Below, piece after piece: positions 33,196 to 42,876 of a stretch of DNA of 45,727 nucleotides; within the stretch, counting starts at the first letter, position 1, and every line of letters starts with the position of its first letter. Source of the DNA: Clostridiales bacterium. Lineage in GTDB: Bacteria; Bacillota; Clostridia; Oscillospirales; Ruminococcaceae. The notes under the pieces are model-generated. The model was not told where the DNA came from. It worked only from the letters and a program-made list of their open reading frames with translations, and ran no database searches. Position numbers and translations under genes: made by a program. Location: NCBI GenBank assembly GCA_012518465.1, contig JAAYSD010000056.1, positions 1 to 45,727 of the forward strand. Direction: 5' to 3'.

Positions 33196-33314
33196 TATAA
33201 AATTTATTTATTAGTAAATATTATGATCAGATTATTAAAATAAGCAATGCAAATACTAATTTTATTATCTAAAAAGGAAAGCTTGTTTTCAAGCGAGGAA
33301 AGGACGTTTTAGTT

Positions 33315-35792
33315 ATGAAGTACGGTTTTTTTGATGATGTCAACAAGGAGTATGTTATCACATCTCCCCGCACTCCATATCCGTGGATAAATTATCTAGG
33401 TACGCAGGGATTTTTTTCTTTGATTTCTAATACTGCAGGAGGCTATACATTCTATAAAGATGCACGCTTGCGCAGGATTACACGTTATCGTTATAATAAT
33501 GTTCCCGTAGATATGGGAGGCAGATATTTTTATATAAATGATAGCGGCGTTGTATGGAATCCAGGGTGGTCACCTGTTAAGACGGAGCTGGAAGAATACA
33601 AATGCCGTCATGGCTTAGGCTACACCATTATAAGTGGTAAGCATAATGAAGTTTCATCTGAAATAACTTTTTTTGTTCCTCAGGATATTAATGTTGAGGT
33701 GCAAAAGTTAGTTTTAAAAAATGAAAGCAGTAAAAAGAAAACTCTTAAGCTATTTAGCTTTTTAGAATGGTGCCTGTGGGATGCTAACGACGATTCTACA
33801 AATTTTCAGAGGAATTTCAATACCGGTGAGGTTGAAATTTTAGGCTCAACCATTTATCACAAAACAGAGTATAAGGAAAGACGTGATCATTTTGCTTTCT
33901 ACACTGTAAATATGCCTATTCAAGGCTTTGACACTGATAGAGAGAGCTTTTTAGGTCTTTATAATGGCTTTGACAAGCCTCAAACTGTCTTTGCAGGTAA
34001 GCCGAACAACTCAGTTGCTATGGGGTGGAGTCCTGTCGCATCGCATTATATAGAAATTGAGCTTGAGGCTGGCGAAAGTAAGGCCTTGGTATTTGCATTA
34101 GGCTATGTAGAAAATAAATTTGAGGAAAAGTTTGATAAAAGCGGCAATTATGAAGGACTTATTGATTCCATTGGTTATAAAAAGAATGTGATTAATAAGA
34201 CTAAGGCTTATGAAATAATGGAAAAGGTAAATACATCTGAAAAGGCAGATAAGCTTTTTGAAGAGCTTAAAGAACATTGGGATAAGCTGCTTTTGCAATA
34301 CCATGTAGACAGCCCTGATGAAAGAGTAAATCGCATGGTTAATATATGGAATCAATATCAATGCATGGTTACTTTTAATATGTCACGTTCTGCCTCTTAT
34401 TTTGAGAGTGGAATAGGTAGGGGAATGGGCTTTAGAGATAGTAATCAGGATTTACTTGGCTTTGTGCATCAGATTCCGGCAAGAGCAAGAGAGCGTATTA
34501 TTGACCTTGCGGCTACAATGCTGGAAGATGGTGGTGCGTATCACCAATATCAGCCTTTAACAAAGCAAGGTAATCATGAACTTGGTACGGATTTTAATGA
34601 TGACCCATTGTGGATGATACTTGCGACAGCCTCTTATATAAAAGAAACAGGAGATATATCCATTCTTGATGAAATAGTACCTTATGAAAATGACGAAAAG
34701 CTGTCTGATACAATGCTGGATCATATGAAGAGGGCGTTTTATCATGTGGTAAGCAAAGTAGGACCGCATGGCCTGCCTTTGATAGGGAGAGCCGATTGGA
34801 ATGACTGCCTTAATTTAAACTGCTTTTCTGATACTCCGGGACAATCATTCCAGACATCAACATCAAAAGACGGAAAAGTAGCTGAATCTGTAATGATAGC
34901 TACAATGTTTGCATTCATTGGCCCTGAGTATGCTGCTATGTGCAGATTAAAGGGTGATAAAGCTGAGGCTGAAAAAGCAGAGGCTGAAGTTGAAAAAATG
35001 AATGAAAATATTATGAAATATGGCTTTGATGGTGAGTGGTTCTTACGTGCGTATGATGATTTTGGAAGAAAGCTAGGCTCAAAGGAAAATGATGAGGGTA
35101 AAATATTTATTGAGCCTCAGGGCTTTGCTGTGTTAGCGGGACTTGGTAAAGAGCAGGGACTTGATATTAAAACTCTTGATAGCGTTGATAAATATCTTAA
35201 TACTGAGCATGGCTTGGTGCTTAATAATCCTGCCTTTACTTCATATAAAATTGAATACGGTGAGATTTCCACATACCCTGGAGGATACAAGGAAAACGCC
35301 GGAATATTCTGTCATAATAATGCGTGGATTATTTGTGCTGAGGCTGAGGTTGGCAGAGGCGACAAAGCATTTGAGTATTATTCAAAAATTGCACCTGCCT
35401 TTAGAGAGGAAAAGTACTCACACCTTCATAGAACAGAGCCATATGTATATGCACAAATGATTTCGGGAAAAGATGCAAGACTGCATGGTGAGGCGAAAAA
35501 CTCTTGGTTAACAGGTACTGCTGCATGGAATTTTGTAGCTATATCACAGTATATTCTTGGTGTAAAGCCTCAATATGATGGGCTTATGATTGATCCATCA
35601 ATTCCTCATGAGTGGGACGGATTTACCATCAAGAGAGCCTTCCGTGAAGGTGTATATAATATTAAGGTGAAAAACCCCGACCATGTATGTAAAGGTGTAA
35701 AATCAATGATTGTCAATGGGAAGGCTGTTAGTGGAAGTTTAATTCCCGATTTAGGCAAGGGTGAGCATGAGGTTGAGGTAGTTTTGGGATAG
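33315..35792 (+). CDS. cbpA: Cellobiose phosphorylase (GH94)
   Basis: 825 residues; splits cellobiose with phosphate into glucose and glucose-1-phosphate in the cytoplasm, saving one ATP. No signal peptide. The N-terminus ([16 protein letters not shown]) and [16 protein letters not shown] are those of clostridial cellobiose phosphorylases (about 811 residues). The catalytic aspartate lies in [10 protein letters not shown] (residues ~492-501). Related GH94 enzymes act on cellodextrins or chitobiose; the close N-terminal match favours cellobiose. Single gene; no cellobiose transporter is adjacent. AGGAAAGGA precedes the ATG at a rather long 10 bases. Confidence 0.93.
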   Translation: MKYGFFDDVNKEYVITSPRTPYPWINYLGTQGFFSLISNTAGGYTFYKDARLRRITRYRYNNVPVDMGGRYFYINDSGVVWNPGWSPVKTELEEYKCRHGLGYTIISGKHNEVSSEITFFVPQDINVEVQKLVLKNESSKKKTLKLFSFLEWCLWDANDDSTNFQRNFNTGEVEILGSTIYHKTEYKERRDHFAFYTVNMPIQGFDTDRESFLGLYNGFDKPQTVFAGKPNNSVAMGWSPVASHYIEIELEAGESKALVFALGYVENKFEEKFDKSGNYEGLIDSIGYKKNVINKTKAYEIMEKVNTSEKADKLFEELKEHWDKLLLQYHVDSPDERVNRMVNIWNQYQCMVTFNMSRSASYFESGIGRGMGFRDSNQDLLGFVHQIPARARERIIDLAATMLEDGGAYHQYQPLTKQGNHELGTDFNDDPLWMILATASYIKETGDISILDEIVPYENDEKLSDTMLDHMKRAFYHVVSKVGPHGLPLIGRADWNDCLNLNCFSDTPGQSFQTSTSKDGKVAESVMIATMFAFIGPEYAAMCRLKGDKAEAEKAEAEVEKMNENIMKYGFDGEWFLRAYDDFGRKLGSKENDEGKIFIEPQGFAVLAGLGKEQGLDIKTLDSVDKYLNTEHGLVLNNPAFTSYKIEYGEISTYPGGYKENAGIFCHNNAWIICAEAEVGRGDKAFEYYSKIAPAFREEKYSHLHRTEPYVYAQMISGKDARLHGEAKNSWLTGTAAWNFVAISQYILGVKPQYDGLMIDPSIPHEWDGFTIKRAFREGVYNIKVKNPDHVCKGVKSMIVNGKAVSGSLIPDLGKGEHEVEVVLG

Positions 35793-36353
35793 ATATGCAT
35801 AGGCATCGGCTGATTTGTCGGTGCCTGTTCTTATATATTGGGTATATCTTGATATACACTTTTGTATATGTAAATTTTTGCATTTATCTGTGAAAAATTA
35901 GTTTTTTAAGTCAGATTGAATTAAAATTATTGCAATCCACATAATAAGTATGAAAATTAATATAAATAAATGTAGTTTGATTTATTATTCGTAAAAAAGT
36001 ATTTTGTCAAATTGCACAATTTTATATATTTTTGTTGGCTTTTTTATTCTTTGAAAATAAATTTGTAAAAAATATAGCAAAGTTTAATAGTTTATTTAGT
36101 TATTTTTATATTGACATTGGTGACTGTGTATGTTAAAATATATATAGCTTAGATAAATAGCTTGCTGTTGGTTTAAGATTTTTTTAAAAACTAAACTATA
36201 CTAAATTAGTATATTTTATTTTATATATAGTTATATGAATTTAGATATAATAAAAAGACAATTAAGCCGTAAATTTATGGCTTTTATATGTAAATTTTAA
36301 TTAGTGAACAGAAGACAAGTGCTAGAATTTAGCAAAATTCAGGAGGTAGTTTT
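35793..36353. other. 561-nt gap upstream of pflB: regulatory leader
   Basis: No protein gene. A GGCATCG/CGGTGCC hairpin (35802-35825) may end the cbp transcript. Very AT-rich sequence follows to about 36100. Then comes the pflB promoter (36111-36139) and a ~210-nt leader holding two dyads: ATACTAA-A-TTAGTAT (about 36200-36214) and AAGCCGTAAA/TTTATGGCTT (about 36264-36283) followed by T-rich sequence. The leader could carry anaerobic or redox control; no known riboswitch class was recognised. Confidence 0.55.
36111..36139 (+). promoter_or_regulatory. Promoter of pflB
   Basis: Perfect TTGACA (36111-36116), 17-bp spacer, TAAAAT (36134-36139). It lies 214 bp before the start codon, giving an unusually long leader for this window. 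Confidence 0.65.
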
Positions 36354-38576
36354 ATGAGCGACAAAACCACAAAAAAATCATCATGGCAAGAGGGGATTAA
36401 TGTAAGGGATTATATTGTTGAAAATTATACCCCTTATGATGGTGATTCTGACTTTTTGACAGAGCCCACAGAGGCTACAAAAGCCCTTTGGCAAAAATTG
36501 ACCGAAAAAATGAAGATTGAGAGAGAAAGAAAAGGCGTATATGATATTGATGAAAAAACAATATCAACTATTGATTCTCATGACGCAGGATATATTGACA
36601 AGGACTTGGAGCAAATTGTAGGTATCCAAACTGATGAGCCTTTAAAGCGTGCTATTATGCCTTTTGGTGGTATCCGTCTTGTGTATACTGAGCTTGATGC
36701 TTATGGCAAAACAATGGACCCTGATGTAGCAAATGTATTTAAGTATAGAAAAACTCATAATGACGGTGTTTTTGATGTTTATACTGATGATATGAGAAAA
36801 GCACGTCATTCGGGAATTATCACAGGTCTGCCTGATGCTTATGGCAGAGGAAGAATTATAGGTGACTATCGTCGTGTGGCTCTTTATGGTGTAGATTTTC
36901 TTATTGAGCAAAAGCAAAAGGCAAAGCAAAAGCTGATTGAAGATGTTATGAGTGATGAGCTAATAAGACTGCGCGAAGAAGTTTCCGAGCAGATTCGTGC
37001 TTTAAAAGAGCTTAAGGCTATGGCTGCTAAATATGGCTATGATATTTCTAAGCCTGCAACTGATACAAAAGAGGCTATTCAGTGGCTTTATTTTGGATAT
37101 CTTGCAGCAGTTAAGGAGCAGAATGGTGCTGCTATGTCGATAGGACGCACATCTACTTTCCTTGATATATATGCTGAAAAAGATTTGGCTGAAGGAAAAT
37201 ATACAGAAGAACAGATTCAAGAATTTGTTGACCATTTTATTATGAAGCTTAGGATTGTACGTTTCTTGCGTACTCCCGCATATGATGAATTGTTCTCGGG
37301 AGATCCTACATGGGTTACAGAGGCAATTGGCGGTGTCGGACTTGATGGCAGACACATGGTTACAAAAATGAGCTATCGTTTCTTGCACACTCTTGTAAAC
37401 CTTGGTCCTGCACCAGAGCCTAACCTGACTGTTTTATGGTCGAAGGATTTGCCACAAAACTTTAAAAAGTTCTGTGCTGATATTTCCATTAGGACTTCAT
37501 CTATTCAGTATGAAAATGATGATTTAATGCGTGAAAAATTCGGCGATGATTATGGTATTGCTTGCTGCGTATCAGCTATGAGAATTGGCAAGCAGATGCA
37601 GTTCTTCGGAGCTAGAGCAAATCTTGCAAAGGCACTCTTATACGCAATAAACGGTGGTGTAGATGAAAAGCATTTTGATCAGGTAGGCCCTGAAATTGGT
37701 GCAATTACTTCTGAATACCTTGATTATGATGAAGTTATGACCAAGTTTGATAAGATTACTGACTGGCTTGCTAAGCTATATATCAATACTTTAAATGTAA
37801 TTCACTATATGCATGATAAATACTGCTATGAGAGAATTGAAATGGCTCTTCATGATGAAGAAATAGTTAGAACCTCAGCTTGTGGTATTGCGGGTCTTTC
37901 AGTTGTAGTAGACAGCCTTTCTGCTATTAAATATGCAAAGGTTAAGCCTATTAGAAATGAGCATGGCGTTGCTGTTGACTTTGAGATTGAAGGTGATTTC
38001 CCCAAATTCGGAAATAATGATGAGCGTGTTGATAAGATGGCTAATGACCTTGTTGCAAACTTTATGAGCAAGCTTTCCAGCCGTAAAACTTATAGAGATT
38101 CTAAGCCGACAATGTCTATTCTTACTATTACTTCAAATGTTGTTTATGGTAAAAAGACAGGCTCTACACCTGATGGAAGAAAAGCAGGCGAGCCATTTGC
38201 ACCTGGTGCTAACCCAATGCATGGCAGAGATACAAATGGTAGTGTGGCATCGATGAAGTCTGTTGCTAAGCTCCCTTATGATTACTCAGAGGATGGAATT
38301 TCCTATACCTTCTCAATCGTTCCACAGGCACTTGGTAAAGAAGATGATGTAAAGGTGGAAAATTTAGTAACTCTTATGGACGGTTATTTTGCTGAAAAGG
38401 GTCACCATATTAATGTAAATGTTCTTAACCGTGAGGTTCTGCTTCATGCTATGGATCACCCTGAGCTATATCCTCAGCTAACAATAAGAGTTTCGGGCTA
38501 TGCAGTAAACTTTATTAAGCTGACTAGAGAGCAGCAGCTTGATGTTATTCATAGAACATTCCATACAAGATTCTAA
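36354..38576 (+). CDS. pflB: Formate acetyltransferase (pyruvate formate-lyase)
   Basis: 740 residues, usual length. Glycyl-radical enzyme that converts pyruvate and CoA to acetyl-CoA and formate in anaerobic fermentation. The catalytic cysteine pair is Cys404-Cys405 in I-A-C-C-V-S-A-M; the radical glycine is Gly715 in R-V-S-G-Y-A-V-N-F, 26 residues from the C-terminus. Other pflB stretches such as [10 protein letters not shown] and [14 protein letters not shown] are intact, excluding glycerol dehydratase-type relatives. A strong AGGAGGT precedes the ATG. The activating enzyme gene pflA, often next door, is absent from this window. Confidence 0.97.
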   Translation: MSDKTTKKSSWQEGINVRDYIVENYTPYDGDSDFLTEPTEATKALWQKLTEKMKIERERKGVYDIDEKTISTIDSHDAGYIDKDLEQIVGIQTDEPLKRAIMPFGGIRLVYTELDAYGKTMDPDVANVFKYRKTHNDGVFDVYTDDMRKARHSGIITGLPDAYGRGRIIGDYRRVALYGVDFLIEQKQKAKQKLIEDVMSDELIRLREEVSEQIRALKELKAMAAKYGYDISKPATDTKEAIQWLYFGYLAAVKEQNGAAMSIGRTSTFLDIYAEKDLAEGKYTEEQIQEFVDHFIMKLRIVRFLRTPAYDELFSGDPTWVTEAIGGVGLDGRHMVTKMSYRFLHTLVNLGPAPEPNLTVLWSKDLPQNFKKFCADISIRTSSIQYENDDLMREKFGDDYGIACCVSAMRIGKQMQFFGARANLAKALLYAINGGVDEKHFDQVGPEIGAITSEYLDYDEVMTKFDKITDWLAKLYINTLNVIHYMHDKYCYERIEMALHDEEIVRTSACGIAGLSVVVDSLSAIKYAKVKPIRNEHGVAVDFEIEGDFPKFGNNDERVDKMANDLVANFMSKLSSRKTYRDSKPTMSILTITSNVVYGKKTGSTPDGRKAGEPFAPGANPMHGRDTNGSVASMKSVAKLPYDYSEDGISYTFSIVPQALGKEDDVKVENLVTLMDGYFAEKGHHINVNVLNREVLLHAMDHPELYPQLTIRVSGYAVNFIKLTREQQLDVIHRTFHTRF

Positions 38577-38600
38577 TGATTTTAACAGTAAATTAGTTTA

Positions 38601-38626
38601 AAAAGAGGAGCATCAGCTCCTCTTTT
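38601..38626. terminator. Bidirectional terminator between pflB and the glycosyltransferase gene
   Basis: Perfect 11-bp stem AAAAGAGGAGC / GCTCCTCTTTT, ATCA loop, with T-runs in both directions. Suits the convergent genes. Confidence 0.9.
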
Positions 38627-39718
38627 TTAATTGTTTTGATTAGTTTTATTTTCAAAATATTTTTTATTATGCAAATAGGCTGGGGATTTAGGCTTTAAGC
38701 TGCCTGCCGTTTCATTGTATTTAATGGCTTTTTGGGTTGAACCTAGAAAGTCATAGCATACTGCTAGCTCTAAAGATGGAATATATAGCTTGTAATCCTC
38801 TTGCACAAAGCCTGTCTTTGGAGAAAATTCTCCTGAATAAATTGCTGTTTCAAACCAAAATATAGCTTTTTTATAGTCGCCAAGTGCTTTGTAAATATAA
38901 GCAAGGTTACAGCAGATTTCAGCACGTGGAAGGTCGTATTGAAAGCTTTTGTATAAAAATAATAATGCGTCATTATATTTATTAAGGGTTTTCAGGCAAT
39001 TTGCAGCTTCAAGGCAGGCATTTATTTTATCCTCCTTCCAGCCAAAATCACTTTCCAAAAATTTAGTAAAGCTTTTTATCGCCTTTTCATAAAAGCCATT
39101 GTCCTTAAGCTCACGTGAATAATAATATTGTCCTCTTGGAGAAAGCACTTTACCCCTTGATAAAAGCTTTTCATATATTTTTAGATTTCTATCCTTTTCA
39201 ACTGATGTTTCTGAATAATCTTTCCTATGAGTAATGCTTATATCAGAATATATTACCTTTCCAAAGTAAGGTATACATTCGTGAATAGGCTCGGCCCATC
39301 GAAAGTTTCTGCTTTGCTTTAATAATCTTTCTCGGTAATATCGAAAGGTAACATTCCCATCAGTGTCAAAGCCTGTATTATACCACATCATTACTACATC
39401 AATATCCTGAGAAAGATTTTGCTTAAGGGTTTTAAGCTTCTGTCTGTTTTCGTTATCGATTATATCATCAGCATCAAGCCAGAGCTGATAATCCATTTGA
39501 GCTTTTTCAAAAGCGAAATTTCTTGCAGCTGAAAAATCATCAATCCACTGAAAATCATAAATTTTATTTGTAAAATTCCTTGCTATTTCTTTAGTTTTAT
39601 CAGTAGAACCTGTATCTACAATTATAATCTCATCAGCAATGTCTTTTACGCTATTAAGACAATTTGCTAGAGTTTTTTCTTCATTTTTAACTATCATGCA
39701 CAAGCTAATTGTAATCAT
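38627..39718 (-). CDS. Family 2 glycosyltransferase with C-terminal TPR repeats
   Basis: 363 residues, no membrane segment. The GT-A domain occupies the first ~200 residues: S-L-C-M-I-V-K-N-E-E (5-14), D-T-G-S-T-D-K-T (55-62) and the nucleotide-sugar/metal motif W-L-D-A-D-D (around 99-104). The rest is made of tetratricopeptide-like helices (from about 185), an architecture seen in SunS-like protein or peptide glycosyltransferases and in spore-surface glycosylation loci. It is transcribed in the same direction as the neighbouring BclB-like spore-surface gene, so modification of collagen-like threonines is a reasonable but unproven role. AGGAGAAA site upstream. Confidence 0.85.
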   Translation of the reverse strand: MITISLCMIVKNEEKTLANCLNSVKDIADEIIIVDTGSTDKTKEIARNFTNKIYDFQWIDDFSAARNFAFEKAQMDYQLWLDADDIIDNENRQKLKTLKQNLSQDIDVVMMWYNTGFDTDGNVTFRYYRERLLKQSRNFRWAEPIHECIPYFGKVIYSDISITHRKDYSETSVEKDRNLKIYEKLLSRGKVLSPRGQYYYSRELKDNGFYEKAIKSFTKFLESDFGWKEDKINACLEAANCLKTLNKYNDALLFLYKSFQYDLPRAEICCNLAYIYKALGDYKKAIFWFETAIYSGEFSPKTGFVQEDYKLYIPSLELAVCYDFLGSTQKAIKYNETAGSLKPKSPAYLHNKKYFENKTNQNN

Positions 39719-39805
39719 ATTTTCTCCTTGAATATAGTGCTATTATATTCTATGAAAGATTATTTAAAAACAAAACCATTTATCGTAAAGTGATAAATAT
39801 AATAA

Positions 39806-39831
39806 GTAAAAAGGGGGAGTTGGCTCCCCCT
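39806..39831 (-). terminator. Terminator downstream of the BclB-like gene
   Basis: Stem AGGGGGAG / CTCCCCCT, TTGG loop, followed on the minus strand by TTTTTAC. It separates the spore-surface gene from the glycosyltransferase gene. Confidence 0.7.
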
Positions 39832-39930
39832 GTATTCCCCCACGCACACCACAAAAGTCAGTATGATATTTCACGTGAGAGAATTGTCATCAGCCTAAAA
39901 GGTGCTTCCTCCCCTTTTGTTGTAAGTTAG

Positions 39931-40854
39931 TTATTCAATATTTACTCCACCGCTAATATATACAGTCATAGCCGTTGCTATATCTATTCCACCTGTGACA
40001 GTTGGAGTGAATACAAGCAGCAGCCTTGAGCCTGCAGTAACTGGAATGTTCAAGCCACTTTGAACACCAAATGCTGTATCTCCAATAGAAATGATTCCTG
40101 AAATAGTCGGTGATAAAGTGACCGTAGCTCCGGGGATAGCTGTAAAGTCATTATCAGGTGTGGTTGATTGATATAATTGACCTGTGATAGTGATTTCAGC
40201 GGTAGTTGTTAATGCTGCTTGAACACTTATATAGCCTGAAATACTTGTGATAACACCATCTCTAGGCATCATAAAAGAGGTATTGCTTAAAAGTGTTAAG
40301 TCAATAATATTTCCCACACCTACTAAAGTATCGTTCCAGCCAAAGCCAAGTATGGCCGATACATTGGCAAGACCACCAACAACAGTAGCAAGTGTTGTGA
40401 CCAGTCCTGATGCATATGGAATAATAGCACCTGTACCACCTGCACTATCTACATTTTCCTGTATGATTGTCATATTAGCATTTACAGGCAGGGCAGAGGG
40501 CGGATATACAGTGTAAGCAGAATTGTTGATGATAGTTGCAGTGAGTCCGGCTGTTTCGACTTCAATAACAGCTGAGCCGGTTATTTCTCCTGTTTTAATT
40601 GCTGAGGTTGCTTGAATTGTCTGAGGAGCTGAGGTTTCAACAGCAAATATATTTCCTGTTCCTCCACTTTGAGATTGAGTAGCGACCCACCAGCTTATTT
40701 TATAGATACCCACTTCATTAAAGGTAATTTCACCGGTTGTACTGTTATATAAAATATCACCGTTTTAAAAAACTACATCATCGAAAATTACAGCAGAATT
40801 AGCTGTAATAGGTGTAATTGTAGTTTTCTGCGCTTGAATAATTGTGTTTGGCAT
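39931..40854 (-). pseudogene. BclA/BclB-type exosporium protein gene interrupted by an in-frame TAA
   Basis: The real start is the ATG at 40854-40852, behind AAGGAGA; the frame M-P-N-T-I-I-Q-A-Q-K... runs to codon 29 (V-V-F), meets TAA at 40767-40765, and continues in the same frame for 277 codons. The parts join into one recognisable protein. Residues ~1-135 resemble the BclA C-terminal TNF-like domain (G-E-I-T-F-N-E-V-G-I-Y-K-I-S-W-W). Residues ~136-307 match the BclB C-terminal domain (I-P-Y-A-S-G, M-P-R-D-G-V-I-T-S-I, Q-L-Y-Q-S-T-T-P, L-N-I-P-V-T-A-G-S-R-L-L-L-V-F). No collagen repeats are present. The only downstream start, GTG at 40713, has no ribosome site. Either a nonsense mutation, a sequencing error or stop read-through. 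Confidence 0.8.
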
Positions 40855-40895
40855 AATTTTCTCCTTATATATAAGCGATTTAGACTATTACATTA

Positions 40896-40922
40896 TATAT
40901 TATGCTGATGAAAAAAATATGT
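40896..40922 (-). promoter_or_regulatory. sigma-K/sigma-E-like sporulation promoter of the BclB-like gene
   Basis: On the minus strand AC (40922-40921), 16-base spacer, then CATAATATA (40904-40896), matching the mother-cell sigma-K pattern AC-N16/17-CATANNNTA. It lies about 40 nt before the ATG. A late mother-cell promoter is what an exosporium gene should have. Confidence 0.5.
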
Positions 40923-40975
40923 TTGTAATAAATTCACATTAATATGTAATAATAAGAGTAGTGGAGGGGTTTAAA

Positions 40976-41518
40976 ATGGCTGTTACTTACATTGCTTTAA
41001 TAGGAGCTGATAGGGATAAAGAAATAGAAAGCCTTCTTATTAAAAGGCTTTCTACACGATATTGCATTATAAAAACTGATAAGCATCAGGTAGTGCAAGT
41101 GGGGCAGGGTTATGATGTAGTTCTCTATGCCTCCGATTCTGTAAGGGAAATAACTCTTGATAGCGTTATAGTAATCTTAAAAAAGGATTGCAGCTATTGT
41201 CCTAAAATATTATCTAAAAATTCAACAATAATTGCTTTTGCAGAAAATGAAAAGCAAATTTCAGCTTTATCGAAAATTACACAGCCTGTTATTACCTGTT
41301 CGGGACAGAAAAGCACGATTTCCTTTAGCAGTAATTCTGATGAGGGTGCGGTAATTACTTTAAACAGACGTATTAAATCTCTTTCTAGCAGGGTCATTGA
41401 GCCACTTGAGTTCCCGATATATGTCGAAAATGGATACTCATTATATTCGTTTATGGCATTAACAGCGACTCAATTGATGCTTGATGACTTCAATTCAAAG
41501 CTTGGGAAGCTGTTTTAG
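40976..41518 (+). CDS. Uncharacterised small protein (180 residues)
   Basis: Start ATG at 40976, chosen because GGAGGGG lies seven bases before it; a GTG at 40961 overlaps that site. No signal peptide or membrane segment. The N-terminus V-T-Y-I-A-L-I-G-A-D-R-D looks like a first beta strand and loop of an alpha/beta fold; two Cys residues lie in C-S-Y-C-P (near residue 73). The C-terminal part I-T-L-N-R-R-I-K-S-L-S-S-R-V-I-E-P-L-E-F-P is reminiscent of Mur-ligase-associated or similar uncharacterised clostridial proteins, but I cannot name the family. Divergent from the BclB-like gene, convergent with cdaR. Confidence 0.8.
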   Translation: MAVTYIALIGADRDKEIESLLIKRLSTRYCIIKTDKHQVVQVGQGYDVVLYASDSVREITLDSVIVILKKDCSYCPKILSKNSTIIAFAENEKQISALSKITQPVITCSGQKSTISFSSNSDEGAVITLNRRIKSLSSRVIEPLEFPIYVENGYSLYSFMALTATQLMLDDFNSKLGKLF

Positions 41519-41523
41519 AAAAA

Positions 41524-41577
41524 AGCTTGCAAACAAAGTCTGCAAGCTGAGCTTGTCGGAAAGCGACAAGCTTTTTT
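41524..41577. terminator. Tandem terminators between the unknown gene and cdaR
   Basis: Hairpin 1 is AGCTTGCA / TGCAAGCT (41524-41548). Hairpin 2 is GCTTGTCG / CGACAAGC with a GAAAG loop (41551-41571) followed by six T. The second stem is identical to that at 7521-7544. The cdaR stop codon overlaps the T-run. Confidence 0.85.
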
Positions 41578-42859
41578 ATTCTGTTTTCTTTTTTGCATTA
41601 ATAGTAACCTTATAAGGTCCGCCTGCCACCCAGCAGGTTGCTGTACCTTTTTTAAGTGTAATTGTTGCATTTATTTCCTGAGTACCCTCTGTTAGTGTAG
41701 TGCCTAGCAAATTTACAGTAGCTGATAAATCATCCCCATTTGGTGAAAGTGAGCTTATAGTGTGAGAAGGGCCTATTACAGTTACATTTTCAATGATGTT
41801 AGTGACAAGGGAAACATCAAAGTTATTTGGTTTATTCATTATAGTGATATTTTCTTTTTTGATATTAAAATTCAATCTGCCATAATTAATGTATTTAAAT
41901 CTGATAATTGCCATCGTATCTCCAGAGAGGTTTTCATACCCTTCCGGAAGTGTGATGGGAAGTGAGTAGGATTCACTTAAATTTACTTCGTTTAAATGAA
42001 CAACGCCTATATTTATTTCTGACAAATTATCAATAGAATCATCAGGACTCGCTATTTCAAGCACTGAAGGAGTAATCTCATATTCAAGAGTATCAAGATT
42101 GAAACCGGCAGGAACACTTTTAAAGGTGACGGTAACAGGTAGACTTTTTTGCTTGAATATAGGTATATGAACAGATATGTTGTCAGTAGGAAGCTTTATA
42201 CTATCATTTTCAATCCTTGTTCCGTTTTGATTGTATATAATTAAGTCTGCTTTTACTTCCATAGTTTGTGAAATTGTGTTATCGTAAACAGGCTTTGCTA
42301 CAACACTGCCTATTGAATTTATAATATCTGCAGGGCCGGAAAGAGTGATTTGCTGAGGAACGGCAATAGCTTCACCAAGCTTATAGCCTTCCGTAATTTT
42401 TAGTGAACTAGTATCAGCAGTAACATTAAATTCCTTTGAAATGTTCTTTTCTACATTAATTTCTATATAATCGGGAGAAATTGAAACGATATTAACATCC
42501 TTAGTAGGGTCAACAGGTTCTATAATTACCTTTGCACTAAAAGTGCCTCTTCCATATACTGTCGAAAGGTCAAGGTGTGCAGTAAAATCTTCTGCATTTA
42601 GGTTGTTTACTGTCAATCTTTTGCCTTCTATTTGTGCAGAAACAGAAGTAGTGATATCATTCACAATTTCAAGGTTATTCTCAAGCATAAAGTTTGTTAC
42701 ATCTGCATTTAGGGGAATACCACTCATTCTTTCTGTTATTATGGGATAGATATTGAAGTTTATAACTACCCATAAAACAAAAGCTATAACAAGTGATAAT
42801 AAAATCAGTTTTATATCACGAGTGAAAACAGAATTAATTTTTTTTATAATTCCTTTCAT
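41576..42859 (-). CDS. cdaR: CdaR, YbbR-domain regulator of the diadenylate cyclase
   Basis: 427 residues. One N-terminal membrane segment (about 16-36, L-I-L-L-S-L-V-I-A-F-V-L-W) is followed by about four extracytoplasmic YbbR repeats of ~80 residues (for example P-Q-Q-I-T-L-S-G-P-A-D-I-I-N-S-I, then the related A-S-P-D-D-S-I and G-P-S-H-T-I segments). CdaR binds and modulates the cyclase CdaA across the membrane. It starts 17 bp after cdaA with GAAAGGAG upstream. The glmM gene that usually follows is missing; a terminator and a convergent gene come instead. Confidence 0.92.
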   Translation of the reverse strand: MKGIIKKINSVFTRDIKLILLSLVIAFVLWVVINFNIYPIITERMSGIPLNADVTNFMLENNLEIVNDITTSVSAQIEGKRLTVNNLNAEDFTAHLDLSTVYGRGTFSAKVIIEPVDPTKDVNIVSISPDYIEINVEKNISKEFNVTADTSSLKITEGYKLGEAIAVPQQITLSGPADIINSIGSVVAKPVYDNTISQTMEVKADLIIYNQNGTRIENDSIKLPTDNISVHIPIFKQKSLPVTVTFKSVPAGFNLDTLEYEITPSVLEIASPDDSIDNLSEINIGVVHLNEVNLSESYSLPITLPEGYENLSGDTMAIIRFKYINYGRLNFNIKKENITIMNKPNNFDVSLVTNIIENVTVIGPSHTISSLSPNGDDLSATVNLLGTTLTEGTQEINATITLKKGTATCWVAGGPYKVTINAKKKTE

Positions 42860-42876
42860 TCAAAGCTCCTTTCATT

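Larger units (their letters stand above)
33003..33314. other. 312-nt gap: terminator, cellobiose phosphorylase promoter and a dyad
   Basis: Contains the terminator at 33033-33066, then AT-rich sequence with a promoter at 33139-33167 and a TAATCT-AG-AGATTA dyad at 33182-33195 just downstream of the likely start point, a possible operator. No protein gene seen. Confidence 0.6.

Noticed and set aside
36117..36160. Rex-type redox operator at the pflB promoter
   Set aside because: Only the half TGTTAAAAT is present; the second half of TTGTTAA-n4-TTAACAA cannot be found.
40713..40854. Translation of the BclB-like protein from the GTG at 40713
   Set aside because: No ribosome site precedes it, and the start would cut into the middle of the BclA-like domain; the upstream ATG with AAGGAG fits much better.
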